Of a stretch of 64,000 nt of DNA, positions 17,977 to 27,678 are shown in pieces. Positions within the stretch are counted from its first letter, which is position 1, and the number at the start of each line of letters is the position of its first letter. Made by a program: the position numbers and the translations under genes. This DNA comes from an uncultured Burkholderiales bacterium (GTDB taxonomy: Bacteria; Pseudomonadota; Gammaproteobacteria; Burkholderiales; Thiobacillaceae). Below the pieces are notes generated by a model. It searched no databases, was not told the origin of the DNA, and saw only the letters and a list, made by a program, of their open reading frames with translations. Location of the stretch: positions 43,764-107,763 of the forward strand of contig CALEDT010000039.1 of NCBI GenBank assembly GCA_937949525.1, given 5' to 3'.

Positions 17977-19332
17977 ATGCTGCAATGGCTTGCGAATCTG
18001 TTCCGCGCAGGCGACCGCGCGCACCGGCTGCGCCGCGCGCCGGAGCAAACGGCTGCACCGGCACCCGACACGCCGCCGCCGTTCCTGCGCCGCGAAACCA
18101 TGATCGACCGCGACCAGCAGGTCGCGGCCTATCTGTTGGGCGTGGACACGCCCGGCGCGTTGCGCGCGCATGACTGGCAGGCCGCGACGCGCAAATTCTT
18201 CGACGACGTGCTGATCGATCACTTCGCCAGCGGCCGGCTGTCCGGCCTGTTGGGCAAACGCGTGGCGTTCCTGCCGCTGAGCGCCGCCAGCCTGAACCAT
18301 CCCAGGCTGGCACAGTTGCCGCGCGACAATCTGGTGATCGAGTTCTCGCCGGCGCCGGGCGCCGACCTGGCCGCGGACACGGTGCTGCGCGACCTGCGCG
18401 CGCTCGACCAGGCCGGCTTCGCGCTGGCCTGCGGCGAGGATCTGGAGACCCGCGGCCTGGCCGAGGCATTGAACCTGGCGCGCTTCATCAGCTTCCCCCA
18501 TGTGTCGGCGCTGTCGCCACCGGATCTGCTGGCGCGCTGTCACGCCTTGGCCCAACGCTACCCCGACCGGCTGCTGGTGGCGCATGACATCGATTCCGTC
18601 GAGCTGCATCAGGCGTGCCGGCGTCTGGGCATGCACCTGTTCCAGGGGCGTTTCCTCACCCAGCGCGAGCTCAGCCCGTCCAACCGCATCGCGCCCTATC
18701 GCCTGTTCGTCGTGCAGTTGCTCAACGGCGTGCGCCAGCAGGTGGATTTCCCGGAGCTGGCGCGCATCGCCTGGCGCGATCCCGCACTCGCCTACCGCCT
18801 GCTGCGCTTCGTCAACTCCGCCGCGTTCGGCCTGCGCGTGAAGATCGACGACCTGAAGCGAGCGATGACCTATCTCGGCCGCGACGAGTTGTACCGCTGG
18901 CTGACGCTGCTGATGTTCAGCAGCCGCGAACCCGGCCATCTCGACGATGCGCTGCGCGAAAACGCGCTGGTGCGCGCGCGCCTGGCCGAGCGCTTGGGCG
19001 AGGGCCGGCTGATGCCCAAGGAATGCGAGGAGGCGTTCATCGTCGGCATCCTGTCGGTGCTGGATGCGTTGCTTGGGGTGCCGATGGCCGATGCGCTGGC
19101 ACAACTGACACTGCCCGCCCAAGTGACCGAAGCGCTGCTGCATGGCGAGGGCAAGTACGCGCCCTATCTGAAGCTGGCCATCGCCTGCGAGGGCGGCGAC
19201 CAGGCCGAGATCGAAGCGCTGGCGCGCGCCTGCGGCATGGACGCGGAAACGGTCAACCTGCGCCACATCGAGGCGCTGACCTGGGCCATGCGCTTCAGCG
19301 AGGCACTGCGCGAATCGGCCCCGGCATCCTGA
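17977..19332 (+). CDS. Degenerate EAL plus HDOD domain signalling protein
   Basis: 451-aa soluble protein. Residues about 40-240 match the EAL phosphodiesterase fold ([48 protein letters not shown]) but the E-A-L metal-binding motif and other catalytic acids are missing. Residues about 245-440 form an HDOD domain ([34 protein letters not shown]) without HD metal ligands. This YuxH/CdgJ-like combination is normally non-enzymatic and acts by protein binding; in Vibrio a relative affects motility and biofilm. AAGGAG lies 8 nt before the ATG at 17977. Neighbours do not define a pathway. Confidence 0.85.
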   Translation: MLQWLANLFRAGDRAHRLRRAPEQTAAPAPDTPPPFLRRETMIDRDQQVAAYLLGVDTPGALRAHDWQAATRKFFDDVLIDHFASGRLSGLLGKRVAFLPLSAASLNHPRLAQLPRDNLVIEFSPAPGADLAADTVLRDLRALDQAGFALACGEDLETRGLAEALNLARFISFPHVSALSPPDLLARCHALAQRYPDRLLVAHDIDSVELHQACRRLGMHLFQGRFLTQRELSPSNRIAPYRLFVVQLLNGVRQQVDFPELARIAWRDPALAYRLLRFVNSAAFGLRVKIDDLKRAMTYLGRDELYRWLTLLMFSSREPGHLDDALRENALVRARLAERLGEGRLMPKECEEAFIVGILSVLDALLGVPMADALAQLTLPAQVTEALLHGEGKYAPYLKLAIACEGGDQAEIEALARACGMDAETVNLRHIEALTWAMRFSEALRESAPAS

Positions 19333-19360
19333 TCCGCAACCCGGTCGCAGCCCCGCCGCC

Positions 19361-19454
19361 CGTCATGGCGAGGCGCGCAGCCGCCGCGGCAATCCAGCAG
19401 CCACCGTCGCGCCCGCGCATCCCCCCGGATCGCCGCGCGGCGCTCGCGATGACG
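19361..19454. repeat. Imperfect palindromic intergenic repeat (GTCATxGCGAG type)
   Basis: The left arm begins CGTCATGGCGAGGCGCGCAG and the right arm, read on the other strand, begins CGTCATCGCGAGCGCCGCGC. Inside lie GGCAATCCAGCAG and, inverted, GGCGATCCGGGGG. The pattern is the widespread GTCATTGCGAGCGNAGCGAAGCAATCC-type dispersed repeat of proteobacteria. Here it sits between the convergent EAL/HDOD and 2OG-oxygenase genes. I see a single copy in the window. Confidence 0.6.
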
Positions 19455-19482
19455 CCGTCTCTCAGCGTCGTTGCACGCCGCG

Positions 19483-20070
19483 TCACCGACGCCGGTACCA
19501 GCCGGTCACGCTCCAGCGTTCGTGCCGCGCTGGCGCCACTTCGTGCCAGAAGCGATCGGAAAGGAACGCCACCAGCGCCCCACCGCGCGGGGGGATCTCC
19601 AGCACGGCCTGGTCGGTGGATGGCCAGAAGCGCAACTGGCCGCCATGTTGCGGGCGCCAGCCGATGTTGAGGTAGACGATCAGCGTCAGCGTACGCCGGT
19701 CGTCGTTGCGGAAGCGGTCGAGGTGGCGACGGTAGCCGGCGCCCGGTGCGTACCGGGCATAATGCAATTCCGCGTCGAACAGACCGAGCATCAGCGCGCG
19801 GTTGATCTCCAAGCGCAAGGACTCGAAGCGCGCCAGCAGCGCGTCGCTGGCCGCGCCGGCCACGCCCGGTTCGATCCAGCACACCTCGTCGCCGCGGATG
19901 TCGTCGCGCAACGCGGCCTTGCCGCGCCCGACACCGGCGCGATGGAAGCGGCCGGCAGCGCGCAGGCGTTCGCCTTCGGCGCGCAGCGCGGCGGTTTCGT
20001 CGCGGCTGAGGAAATCGTCGAACACGCCCCAGCCGGGGCCGGCCAAGGCGGCGACGATGTCGTCCGTCAC
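19483..20070 (-). CDS. 2-oxoglutarate/Fe(II) dioxygenase (prolyl 4-hydroxylase/SM-20 type)
   Basis: 195-aa cytosolic oxygenase. The double-stranded beta-helix facial triad is visible as HLD in YRRHLDRFRND and the distal His in RFWHEVAPA, followed by the 2-oxoglutarate-binding Arg in RHERWSVTGWYRRR. LTLIVYLNIGWRPQHGGQLRFW is the characteristic core. Start is a GTG 10 bp after the DUF4139 stop. Third gene of the pgl-DUF4139-oxygenase operon. Members hydroxylate protein prolyl or other residues; the target is unknown. Confidence 0.88.
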   Translation of the reverse strand: MTDDIVAALAGPGWGVFDDFLSRDETAALRAEGERLRAAGRFHRAGVGRGKAALRDDIRGDEVCWIEPGVAGAASDALLARFESLRLEINRALMLGLFDAELHYARYAPGAGYRRHLDRFRNDDRRTLTLIVYLNIGWRPQHGGQLRFWPSTDQAVLEIPPRGGALVAFLSDRFWHEVAPARHERWSVTGWYRRR

Positions 20071-20080
20071 CGCCCGCGGC

Positions 20081-21523
20081 TCAGTAGCGCGCGCGCACGC
20101 GCCAGGTCAGCACGGTCGCGCCCTGGGCGGGCACCGGCACCTGCCACACGGCGGTAGTGGCGTTGGTCTTGCGGTGCGGCAGGCTCTCCGCCACCATCTG
20201 CCAGTCCTGCGGCATCGGCTCGACCACGGTGACGGTGGCCGGGTCGCTCTTGGCGTTGCGGATCTCCAGTTGATAGGCGGTCTCGATCACACCGCCACGG
20301 CCGCCATAGCCGGGCGCCACGCGCTGAAACTCGGTCTGCTTCTTGTCGGCGGTGATGTCGAACGCCTCGCCCAGCTTCAGCCGCACGATCTCGCCCTTGG
20401 CAGTGTGCTCGATGCGATCCTCGCCGATGAATTGCGCGCGCCCGGCGCTGTCCTTCTTGTATACGCGGACCACCCCCTTGGGCAACGGCACGCCCAGCGC
20501 GCCGCCCTGGTTGGCGAATTCCATGAACACGCCGGGCTTCAGCTTCTGCCCCAGGTCGCCATGCTGGCCGCCGTAGTACCAGTTGGCGCCGACCAGGCGG
20601 AACTCCTTGGTGACGCCGACGTTCTGCGCCGACAGCAAAGCCACCTGCTTGGTCTGATGGTCCTGCAGCGTGGTCAGCCGGTCGAGCGTGTAAAGGTGGT
20701 ACTCGAACAGGCTCTCCTGCTGCACCGGCACCGCATCGGCGACCGCCATGGCGCGCTGCATCAGCGGCGCAGCCGTGAACTCGGGCTGCACGCGGTTGAC
20801 CTCGCCGGCAACCAGTTGCAGCCGGGCGTTGGGATAGGCCGTGCCGCTGGTGTTGGTGAGCGTCACCCAGCCACTCAGATCGACGCTGTCTTCCTTGGCC
20901 GACAGTTCGGCGACGTAATCCGCCTTCCAGGTCAGGCCGCCGGTCAGATAGGTCAGCTCCATGGCATGCTCGGCGCTGGCCGGGCCGTAAGCCGGCGCCG
21001 GCACCTCGGTGCGGAACAGCATGGACAGGGTCGGCCGGTCGCGCAGGCTGGCCGGCACGCCGCTGAACGCCAACCGTCCCGGCACGCCGGTTTCGACCCG
21101 ATCGGTGAAGCGCAGCACCACACCGTCGTTGGCGGCCAGCACCGTGGCGAACTCGCTGATCTCGACGCCGGTGATGGGCTGGTTGCGGATCACGCGCACG
21201 TTCTCGCCCACGGATTTCTCCAACAGCTTCTGCGGCGTCAACAGGTCGAAATCGAAATTCTGTTCCAGCAACTGCAGCTTCCGGCCGTCGAGCGCGCGCA
21301 GCAACGCGGTCTCCGGCTGCATGCGGGCGGATACGTCGCGCCAGGCCAGCCGGTTGTCACCGTTGTTGACGCGCACCCGGCGGGCATCCTTCACCAAGGC
21401 CAGATCGCCGTTGTAGATGGTGACAGCCAGCGCGGTCTGCTCGGTGGCACTGCTGATGCGCTCCTCATTGGCCTGCACGCCGGCGGCGGCGAGCAGGGCG
21501 AGCGCGAGTAACGTGCGTTTCAT
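20081..21523 (-). CDS. Exported DUF4139 domain protein
   Basis: 480-aa periplasmic or surface protein. Signal peptide MKRTLLALALLAAAGVQA, then a long all-beta region: an N-terminal part with LAVTIYNGDLALVKDARRV and a C-terminal DUF4139 domain (about 200-480) with YLTGGLTWKADYVAELS and GWVTLTNTSGTAYPNARLQL. GGAG lies 7 nt before the ATG at 21523, which overlaps the pgl stop (ATGA). The natural start excludes 20 upstream residues present in the open frame. Function unknown; family members are common in Proteobacteria and often annotated only by the DUF. Confidence 0.85.
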   Translation of the reverse strand: MKRTLLALALLAAAGVQANEERISSATEQTALAVTIYNGDLALVKDARRVRVNNGDNRLAWRDVSARMQPETALLRALDGRKLQLLEQNFDFDLLTPQKLLEKSVGENVRVIRNQPITGVEISEFATVLAANDGVVLRFTDRVETGVPGRLAFSGVPASLRDRPTLSMLFRTEVPAPAYGPASAEHAMELTYLTGGLTWKADYVAELSAKEDSVDLSGWVTLTNTSGTAYPNARLQLVAGEVNRVQPEFTAAPLMQRAMAVADAVPVQQESLFEYHLYTLDRLTTLQDHQTKQVALLSAQNVGVTKEFRLVGANWYYGGQHGDLGQKLKPGVFMEFANQGGALGVPLPKGVVRVYKKDSAGRAQFIGEDRIEHTAKGEIVRLKLGEAFDITADKKQTEFQRVAPGYGGRGGVIETAYQLEIRNAKSDPATVTVVEPMPQDWQMVAESLPHRKTNATTAVWQVPVPAQGATVLTWRVRARY

Positions 21524-22233
21524 GTCGTTGCTCCTGTCGGACAGGCGTCCGTATCCAATAAAACTTCGATGTCGCCGCCCCATGCCGAATCGGGCGCACG
21601 GATGGCCGTCACCGGCAGGCGTTCGCCGCGTTGCCAGCGCGCCACGGCGTCCCGCTTGTCGCGTCCGGCGACCAGAAACAGCACGTTGCGCGCGCGCGCC
21701 AGACGCCAGGCGGACAGACTGACCCGCGCCGGCGGCGGCTTGGGTGCGTCATGGACCGCCAGCGCCGCCGGCGCGTCCGCATGCTCGCCCCAGTCGTGGC
21801 CGGGAAAAAGGCTGGCGGTGTGGCCATCCTCGCCCAGCCCGAGCAGCACCAGATCGAACATGTCGACACCGGCGAGTTCCCGTGCGTACCGTCGGGCGCC
21901 GATGCCGGCGCCCAGTTCTGCGGCAATCACGTGTACCGCGCTGGCGGGAATGGCCACGCGCGCCAGCAAAGCCTGCTGCGCCATCACGCTGTTGCGTGCC
22001 GGGTCGTCCGGCGGCAGGCAGCGCTCGTCGCCGAACCACACCTGCCAGCGCGACCAGTCATGCGGCGCCCCGGCCAGCGCGGCGTACAATGCGCGCGGCG
22101 TCGATCCGCCGGCAAGCACGATGTGAAACTCGCCGCGTGCAGCCAGCGCCGCGCGCTCCGCCCGCGCCACGCACTGTAACGCGTGACCGAGCCAGTCCCC
22201 GGCAGCGGCGGCCACGTGCCACTTCAGGCCCAT
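21520..22233 (-). CDS. pgl: 6-phosphogluconolactonase, DevB type
   Basis: 237-aa cytosolic enzyme hydrolysing 6-phosphoglucono-1,5-lactone in the oxidative pentose phosphate pathway. Family motifs: FHIVLAGGSTPRALYAALAG (phosphate binding), WQVWFGDERCLPPDDPARNSVM, and LVLLGLGEDGHTASLFPGH with the catalytic GEDGH. Start ATG at 22233 is chosen because the protein aligns from there; no clear Shine-Dalgarno. zwf and edd, its usual neighbours, are absent; instead it leads a small operon with the DUF4139 and 2OG-oxygenase genes. Confidence 0.92.
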   Translation of the reverse strand: MGLKWHVAAAAGDWLGHALQCVARAERAALAARGEFHIVLAGGSTPRALYAALAGAPHDWSRWQVWFGDERCLPPDDPARNSVMAQQALLARVAIPASAVHVIAAELGAGIGARRYARELAGVDMFDLVLLGLGEDGHTASLFPGHDWGEHADAPAALAVHDAPKPPPARVSLSAWRLARARNVLFLVAGRDKRDAVARWQRGERLPVTAIRAPDSAWGGDIEVLLDTDACPTGATT

Positions 22234-22386
22234 GGCGACGCTGCGCCGGCGGCGCGCCGATGACCGCCGCGATGGCCCATGGGCCGTGCGGCGTGAGGCG
22301 GTACACGAGGGTGGTGATGCATGGGCGACGCGGCCAACGGCACGGGAAAGCGGATAAACTTGACCGAATTCTAGCCAATCCACACC

Positions 22387-23166
22387 ATGCCCCCCGTTCT
22401 CGTCTTCGATATCGAAACCATCCCGGACGTCGCCGGGTTGCGCAGGCTCCACAACGTCGGCAGCGAAGCCAGCGACCACGAAGTGGCGGAAATGGCGCTG
22501 CTGATGCGGCGTCAGCAGACCGGCGGTTCCGACTTCCTGCCGCATTATCTGCACCGCGTGGTCACCATATCCTGCGTGCTGCGCGAGGGCGAACGCTTCC
22601 GCGTGTTTTCGCTGTCCGAACCGGACGAGGACGAGGCCGCCATCCTGCAGCGCTTCTTCGACGGCATCGAGAAATACACGCCGCAACTGGTGTCATGGAA
22701 CGGCGGCGGCTTCGACCTGCCGGTGCTGCATTACCGCAGCCTGCTGCACGGCGTGACCGCCGCGCGCTACTGGGACTGGGGCGATGACGACCGCGAGTTC
22801 AAGTACAACAACTACCTGAACCGCTACCACACCCGACACCTCGACCTGATGGACGTGCTGGCGATGTTCCAGGGACGCGCCAACGCACCGCTCGACGAGC
22901 TGGCCAAGCTCCTGGACTTCCCCGGCAAGCTGGGTATGGACGGCGGCGCCGTGTGGAGCGCGTATCAACGCGGCGAGATCGCGGCCATCCGCGATTACTG
23001 CGAGACCGACGTGGTCAACACCTGGCTGGTGTACCTGCGCTTCCAGAAGCTGCGCGGCGCTCTGAGCGCGGCCCAGTACCAGCACGAGATCGCGCTGACC
23101 CGCGCCAGCCTGGGCGAGCTGGGCGCGGCGCACTGGCGCGAGTTCCTCGCCGCCTGGCCGACATGA
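22387..23166 (+). CDS. Predicted 3'-5' exonuclease, DEDDy family (PolB-exonuclease-like)
   Basis: 259-aa protein with the three DnaQ-superfamily exonuclease motifs: Exo [10 protein letters not shown] near the N terminus, Exo [18 protein letters not shown], and Exo III in [16 protein letters not shown] with the Tyr of the DEDDy subtype. It resembles the stand-alone exonuclease domain of family B DNA polymerases that is often paired with RNA methyltransferase genes in Gammaproteobacteria. Its stop overlaps the rlmD start (ATGA). Role in DNA or RNA processing is not established. Confidence 0.85.
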   Translation: MPPVLVFDIETIPDVAGLRRLHNVGSEASDHEVAEMALLMRRQQTGGSDFLPHYLHRVVTISCVLREGERFRVFSLSEPDEDEAAILQRFFDGIEKYTPQLVSWNGGGFDLPVLHYRSLLHGVTAARYWDWGDDDREFKYNNYLNRYHTRHLDLMDVLAMFQGRANAPLDELAKLLDFPGKLGMDGGAVWSAYQRGEIAAIRDYCETDVVNTWLVYLRFQKLRGALSAAQYQHEIALTRASLGELGAAHWREFLAAWPT

Positions 23167-24476
23167 GCCTGGCGATCGACATCGAGTCCCTCGACCACGA
23201 GGGACGTGGCGTGGCGCACGTCGACGGCAAGACCGTGTTCGTCGACGGCGCGCTGCCCGGCGAGCGCGTGACCTATGCGTGCTATCGGCGCAAGGCCAGT
23301 TACGAACAGGCGCAGGCCACCGCCATCGTGCGCGCCAGTCCGTACCGCGAGGCACCGGCCTGCGACTGGTTCGGCACCTGCGGCGGCTGCTCGCACCAGC
23401 ATCTCGAGGAGGCGGCGCAGGTGGCCGCCAAGCAGCGCGTGCTGGAGGACTGTTTCCGTCACATCGCGCGTCTGGCGCCGCAGACCGTGCTGCCGCCCAT
23501 CCACGGTCCGACCTGGGGTTACCGCACACGCGCGCGTCTGTCGGTGCGGCACGTGGCCAAGAAGGGCGGCGTGCTGGTGGGTTTCCATGAGCGGCGCAGC
23601 AGCTATGTCGCGGACATGACCAGTTGCGAAGTGCTGCCGCGCCGTATTTCCGACCTGTTGCCCAAGCTGCGCCTGCTGGTGGCCGACCTGTCGATCCGCG
23701 ACCGCCTGCCGCAGATCGAACTGGCGCTGGGGGAGGACGTCGACGTGCTGGTGCTGCGCGTGCTGGAGCCGCCGTCGCCGGAGGACGAGCGGCGGCTGCG
23801 CGCGTTCGCCGACACCCATCGCGTGCAGTTCTGGTTGCAGCCCAAGGGACCGGACAGCGCTTTTCCCTTCCACCCGCTGGGTGCGCCGGAACTGGCCTAT
23901 CGGCTGCCCGAATTCGGACTGACGCTGCCATTCCGGCCGACCGAGTTCACCCAGGTCAATCAGGGTGTGAACCGCATGCTGATCCGGCGCGCGATGCGTC
24001 TGCTCGATCCGCGTGCCGGTGAACGCATTGCCGACTTCTTCTGCGGCCTGGGCAATTTCAGCCTGCCCATCGCCCGCCTCGGCGCCGACGTGGTGGGCGT
24101 GGAAGGCAGCGCCGGCCTGGTGGCGCGCGCGCGCGACAACGCGGCGCGCAACGGCCTCGCCGCACGCTGCGAATTCCGTGTCGCCGACCTGTTCCGGGCC
24201 ACACCGGACAGCTATCGTGCGCTGGCCGGCACGCGTGGTTTCGACAAGCTGCTGATCGACCCGCCGCGCGATGGCGCCATCGATCTGGTCAAGTCGCTGC
24301 CGCCTGCCGGCGCGCCGCGTCGCATCGTGTATGTCTCCTGCTCACCGGCGACGCTGGCGCGTGATGCCGCGGTGCTGGCACATCAGCAGGGTTACCGGCT
24401 GGCCGCCGCGGGCGTGGCCAATATGTTTCCGCACACCGCGCATGTGGAGTCGATCGCGCTGTTCGAGCGGGAATGA
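23163..24476 (+). CDS. rlmD: 23S rRNA (uracil-1939-C5)-methyltransferase
   Basis: 437-aa iron-sulfur SAM methyltransferase. N-terminal TRAM RNA-binding domain (about 3-60, [20 protein letters not shown]), then [4Fe-4S] cysteines in [16 protein letters not shown] with a fourth Cys further on (TSCEV). The SAM domain has [16 protein letters not shown], the DPPRDGA motif, and catalytic [11 protein letters not shown] near the C terminus. The translation start overlaps the exonuclease stop by 4 nt. Length matches RumA/RlmD (about 430). Confidence 0.94.
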   Translation: MSLAIDIESLDHEGRGVAHVDGKTVFVDGALPGERVTYACYRRKASYEQAQATAIVRASPYREAPACDWFGTCGGCSHQHLEEAAQVAAKQRVLEDCFRHIARLAPQTVLPPIHGPTWGYRTRARLSVRHVAKKGGVLVGFHERRSSYVADMTSCEVLPRRISDLLPKLRLLVADLSIRDRLPQIELALGEDVDVLVLRVLEPPSPEDERRLRAFADTHRVQFWLQPKGPDSAFPFHPLGAPELAYRLPEFGLTLPFRPTEFTQVNQGVNRMLIRRAMRLLDPRAGERIADFFCGLGNFSLPIARLGADVVGVEGSAGLVARARDNAARNGLAARCEFRVADLFRATPDSYRALAGTRGFDKLLIDPPRDGAIDLVKSLPPAGAPRRIVYVSCSPATLARDAAVLAHQQGYRLAAAGVANMFPHTAHVESIALFERE

Positions 24477-24560
24477 CGGACACGACCAGCCACGCCCTCC
24501 CCTTTCCCGCTCCACCGTCCACCCATACACTGACACCTCCGCAATCACTGCCGGCCCCGT

Positions 24561-25838
24561 TTGGAATCCATCCCGTTGCACGCCCTGTTGGGCGCCCTGG
24601 TGATCCTGCTGGTGCTGTCCGCCTTTTTCTCCGGTTCGGAGACCAGCATGATGGCAGTCAACCGCTATCGGCTGAAGACGCTGGCGCAGGCCGGGCACCG
24701 CGGCGCGCGCCTGGCGGAAAGCCTGCTGGCGCGCACCGACCGGCTGCTGGCGGTAATCCTGTTGGGCAACAATCTGGTCAATGCCGCGGCCGCGTCGCTG
24801 GTGACCGTGATCGCCTTCCGCCTGTTCGGCGAGAACGAATGGGCGCTGACCGCGGCGACGTTGAGCGTCACTTTCCTGATCCTGGTGTTCTCCGAGGTGA
24901 CGCCCAAGGTCATCGGTGCCTCCTGGCCGGAACGCCTGACGCCGGTGATCAGCTACCCGCTCACCGCGCTGCAAAAACTGATGTCGCCGGCCATCTGGTT
25001 CATCAATCTGTTCGTGCGCGCGCAACTGAAGTTGTTCCGGCTGGAACCCGGCGCGGGCCGCGCCAACAGCATGGGCGTGGAGGAACTGCGCACCCTGCTG
25101 GCGGAGTCCGGTGGTCTGCTGCCGGCGCAGCACCGCGACATCCTGATGAACCTGTTCGAACTGCAGGACATCACCGTGGACGACGCCATGTTGCCGCGCG
25201 GCCAGATCGAAGCCATCGACCTCGACGAGGAGCCCGCCGAGATCCTGCGCCAGTTGCTCACCAGCCATCACTCGCGCCTGCCGGTGTATCAGGGCGAGCC
25301 CAACAACGTGATCGGCGTGGCGCACGTGCGGCGCGTGCTGGCGCGGCTGTACGAGGATCAGGACAGCGAGCAGCCGTTCGCCGCTGAAACCTTGCGCGAC
25401 CTGCTGCGCGAGCCCTATTTCATTCCGTCCGGCACCTCGCTGTACGCACAACTGGCTCAGTTCCAGTCCACCCGCCAGAGCATGGGCCTGGTGGTGGACG
25501 AGTACGGCGAGCTGCTGGGCCTGGTGACGGTCGAAGACATCCTGGAGGAGATCGTCGGCGAGTTCACCACGGTGCTGCCGGGCGGTTTGGGCAGCGTGCG
25601 CGACGCCGACGGCAACGTCCTGGTCGACGGCATGGCATCACTGCGCGAGTTGAACCGCAAGCTCGGGCTGGATTTTCCGCTGGACGGCCCGCGCACCCTG
25701 AACGGCCTGTTGCTGGAACACCTGGAGGCGATGCCGGAGGCGGGCGTCAGCGTGCTGATCGCGGGTTATCCCGTGGAAGTGGTGCAGGTGCAGGATCGCA
25801 TGGTCAAGACCGCGCGCATCGGCCCGCGTCGCACATGA
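24561..25838 (+). CDS. CNNM/CBS-domain membrane protein (CorC/HlyC family, YfjD-like)
   Basis: 425-aa inner-membrane protein. The DUF21/CNNM domain (about 5-190) has FFSGSETSMMAVNRYRLKTL and LLGNNLVNAAAA. A CBS pair (about 205-330) has VDDAMLPRGQIEAIDLDEEP and MGLVVDEYGELLGLVTVEDI. A C-terminal CorC_HlyC domain follows (about 345-420). A TTG at 24561 is the only plausible start: an in-frame stop lies at 24531 and the first ATG (24648) would remove the first TM segment. Relatives are implicated in Mg2+/Co2+ homeostasis or efflux; that is inference here. Confidence 0.88.
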   Translation: MESIPLHALLGALVILLVLSAFFSGSETSMMAVNRYRLKTLAQAGHRGARLAESLLARTDRLLAVILLGNNLVNAAAASLVTVIAFRLFGENEWALTAATLSVTFLILVFSEVTPKVIGASWPERLTPVISYPLTALQKLMSPAIWFINLFVRAQLKLFRLEPGAGRANSMGVEELRTLLAESGGLLPAQHRDILMNLFELQDITVDDAMLPRGQIEAIDLDEEPAEILRQLLTSHHSRLPVYQGEPNNVIGVAHVRRVLARLYEDQDSEQPFAAETLRDLLREPYFIPSGTSLYAQLAQFQSTRQSMGLVVDEYGELLGLVTVEDILEEIVGEFTTVLPGGLGSVRDADGNVLVDGMASLRELNRKLGLDFPLDGPRTLNGLLLEHLEAMPEAGVSVLIAGYPVEVVQVQDRMVKTARIGPRRT

Positions 25839-25933
25839 GCCGAACGTTGCATTCTTTACATTCGTGGACGCCAGCGGCAATATCCGCCGCGTACGGATCA
25901 AACGATGAGTCCATCAGGAGGGCACTGTAGACG

Positions 25934-27655
25934 ATGGTTGCGGTATCGGTAGGCGCCAATCTGACCGGCCTGTGCCGGGCCATGGTCACGCAGGGTCTGC
26001 TGTCGCCGGAGGAAGGCGAGAACCTGCAAAACCAGAGCCGCAGCTCGGGTGAAACCTTCATCGCGCACCTGCTGCGTTCGCGCCGTTTCCGCGCCGATCA
26101 GATCGCGGCGTTCGCTTCGGTCACCTTCGGCCTGCCGTTCTTCGATCTCAATGCAATCGACGTCAACGCGCTGCCCAAGGGGGTGGTGGACCCCAAGCTG
26201 CTGACCAAGAACCGGGTGCTGCCCATCGCCCAGCGCGGCAACCGCCTGTTCATCGCGCTGTCCGACCCAAGCAACCTGAAGGCGCTGGACGACATCAAGT
26301 TCCAGACCAGCCTGGCCACCGAACCCATCGTGGTCGAGGACGACAAGCTTGGCCGCATGCTGGAGACACACGGCCAGCCAACCGAGGAAACCATCCTCAA
26401 GACCATCGAAACCGAGGATCTGAACCTCGAATTCACCGATGACGAGGCGCTGAATGCGGCGGACACCGCCGCCGCGGTGGACATCGACGACGCGCCGGTG
26501 GTCAAGTACCTGCAGAAGATGATGCTGGACGCGATCAACAGCGGCGCTTCCGACATCCACTTCGAACCTTACGAGAAGAATTACCGCATCCGCTACCGCA
26601 TGGACGGGGTGCTGTACGAGATTGCCCAGCCGCCGCTGGCGATCAAGGACAAGATCGCATCCCGCATCAAGGTCATCTCCAAGCTGGACATCTCGGAGAA
26701 GCGCGTGCCGCAGGACGGCCGCATGAAGCTGGTGCTGTCGCGCAGCAAGGCCGTGGACTTCCGCGTTTCGACCCTGCCGACGTTGTATGGCGAAAAGATC
26801 GTCATGCGCATCCTGGACTCCAGCGCGGCCACCATGGGTATCGAGAAACTCGGTTACGAGGACGAGCAGCTCAAGCTGCTGCTGGACGCCATCCAGCGCC
26901 CCTACGGCATGGTGCTGGTGACCGGTCCGACCGGTTCCGGCAAGACGGTGTCGCTGTATTCCTGCCTCAACATCCTCAACCAACCCGGGGTCAACATCTC
27001 CACGGTCGAGGATCCCGTGGAAATCCAGTTGCCGGGCATCAACCAGGTCAACGTCAACGAAAAGGCCGGACTGGACTTCGCCTCGGCGATGAAGGCCTTC
27101 CTGCGTCAGGACCCGGACATCATCATGGTCGGCGAGATCCGTGACCACGAAACCGGCGACATCGCCATCAAGGCGGCGCAGACCGGCCACATGGTGTTGT
27201 CCACGCTGCACACCAACGACGCGCCGGCGACCCTGACGCGGCTGCTCAACATGGGCATTCCCAGCTACAACGTCGCGGCCTCGGTGCATCTGATCACGGC
27301 GCAACGCCTGGGCCGGCGGCTATGCCCCAACTGCAAGAGGCCAGTGGATATCCCGCCGGAAGCGCTGCTCAACGCCGGCTTCGGCGAGGCGGATCTGGAC
27401 GGTTCCTGGCAGGCCTACACACCGGTGGGTTGCGACGCATGCAAACAGACCGGCTACAAGGGTCGCGTCGGCATCTATCAGGTAATGCCGGTAACCGAGG
27501 AGATCAAACGCATCATCCTGAAGAACGGCTCCTCCATGGACATCGCGGCGCAGGCCGAGCGCGACGGCGTGCTCGACCTGCGCAAGGCGGGTCTGCTCAA
27601 GGTCAAACGCGGACTGACCTCGCTGGAAGAAGTGCTGGCCGTCACCAACGAATGA
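25934..27655 (+). CDS. pilB: Type IV pilus assembly ATPase PilB
   Basis: 573-aa hexameric extension motor of type IV pili, at the cytoplasmic base. T2SSE_N domain (about 40-145), linker, and T2SSE ATPase domain with SGASDIHFEPYE, Walker A GPTGSGKT (331-338), Asp box STVEDPVEIQL, Walker B region DPDIIMVGEIRD and His box HMVLSTLHTNDA. The C-terminal zinc motif is CPNC...CDAC. GGAGG lies about 9 nt before the ATG. First gene of pilB-pilC-pilD; pilin genes are not in the window. Confidence 0.97.
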   Translation: MVAVSVGANLTGLCRAMVTQGLLSPEEGENLQNQSRSSGETFIAHLLRSRRFRADQIAAFASVTFGLPFFDLNAIDVNALPKGVVDPKLLTKNRVLPIAQRGNRLFIALSDPSNLKALDDIKFQTSLATEPIVVEDDKLGRMLETHGQPTEETILKTIETEDLNLEFTDDEALNAADTAAAVDIDDAPVVKYLQKMMLDAINSGASDIHFEPYEKNYRIRYRMDGVLYEIAQPPLAIKDKIASRIKVISKLDISEKRVPQDGRMKLVLSRSKAVDFRVSTLPTLYGEKIVMRILDSSAATMGIEKLGYEDEQLKLLLDAIQRPYGMVLVTGPTGSGKTVSLYSCLNILNQPGVNISTVEDPVEIQLPGINQVNVNEKAGLDFASAMKAFLRQDPDIIMVGEIRDHETGDIAIKAAQTGHMVLSTLHTNDAPATLTRLLNMGIPSYNVAASVHLITAQRLGRRLCPNCKRPVDIPPEALLNAGFGEADLDGSWQAYTPVGCDACKQTGYKGRVGIYQVMPVTEEIKRIILKNGSSMDIAAQAERDGVLDLRKAGLLKVKRGLTSLEEVLAVTNE

Positions 27656-27678
27656 ACCCGATACGAGGCTAGGCAGAC

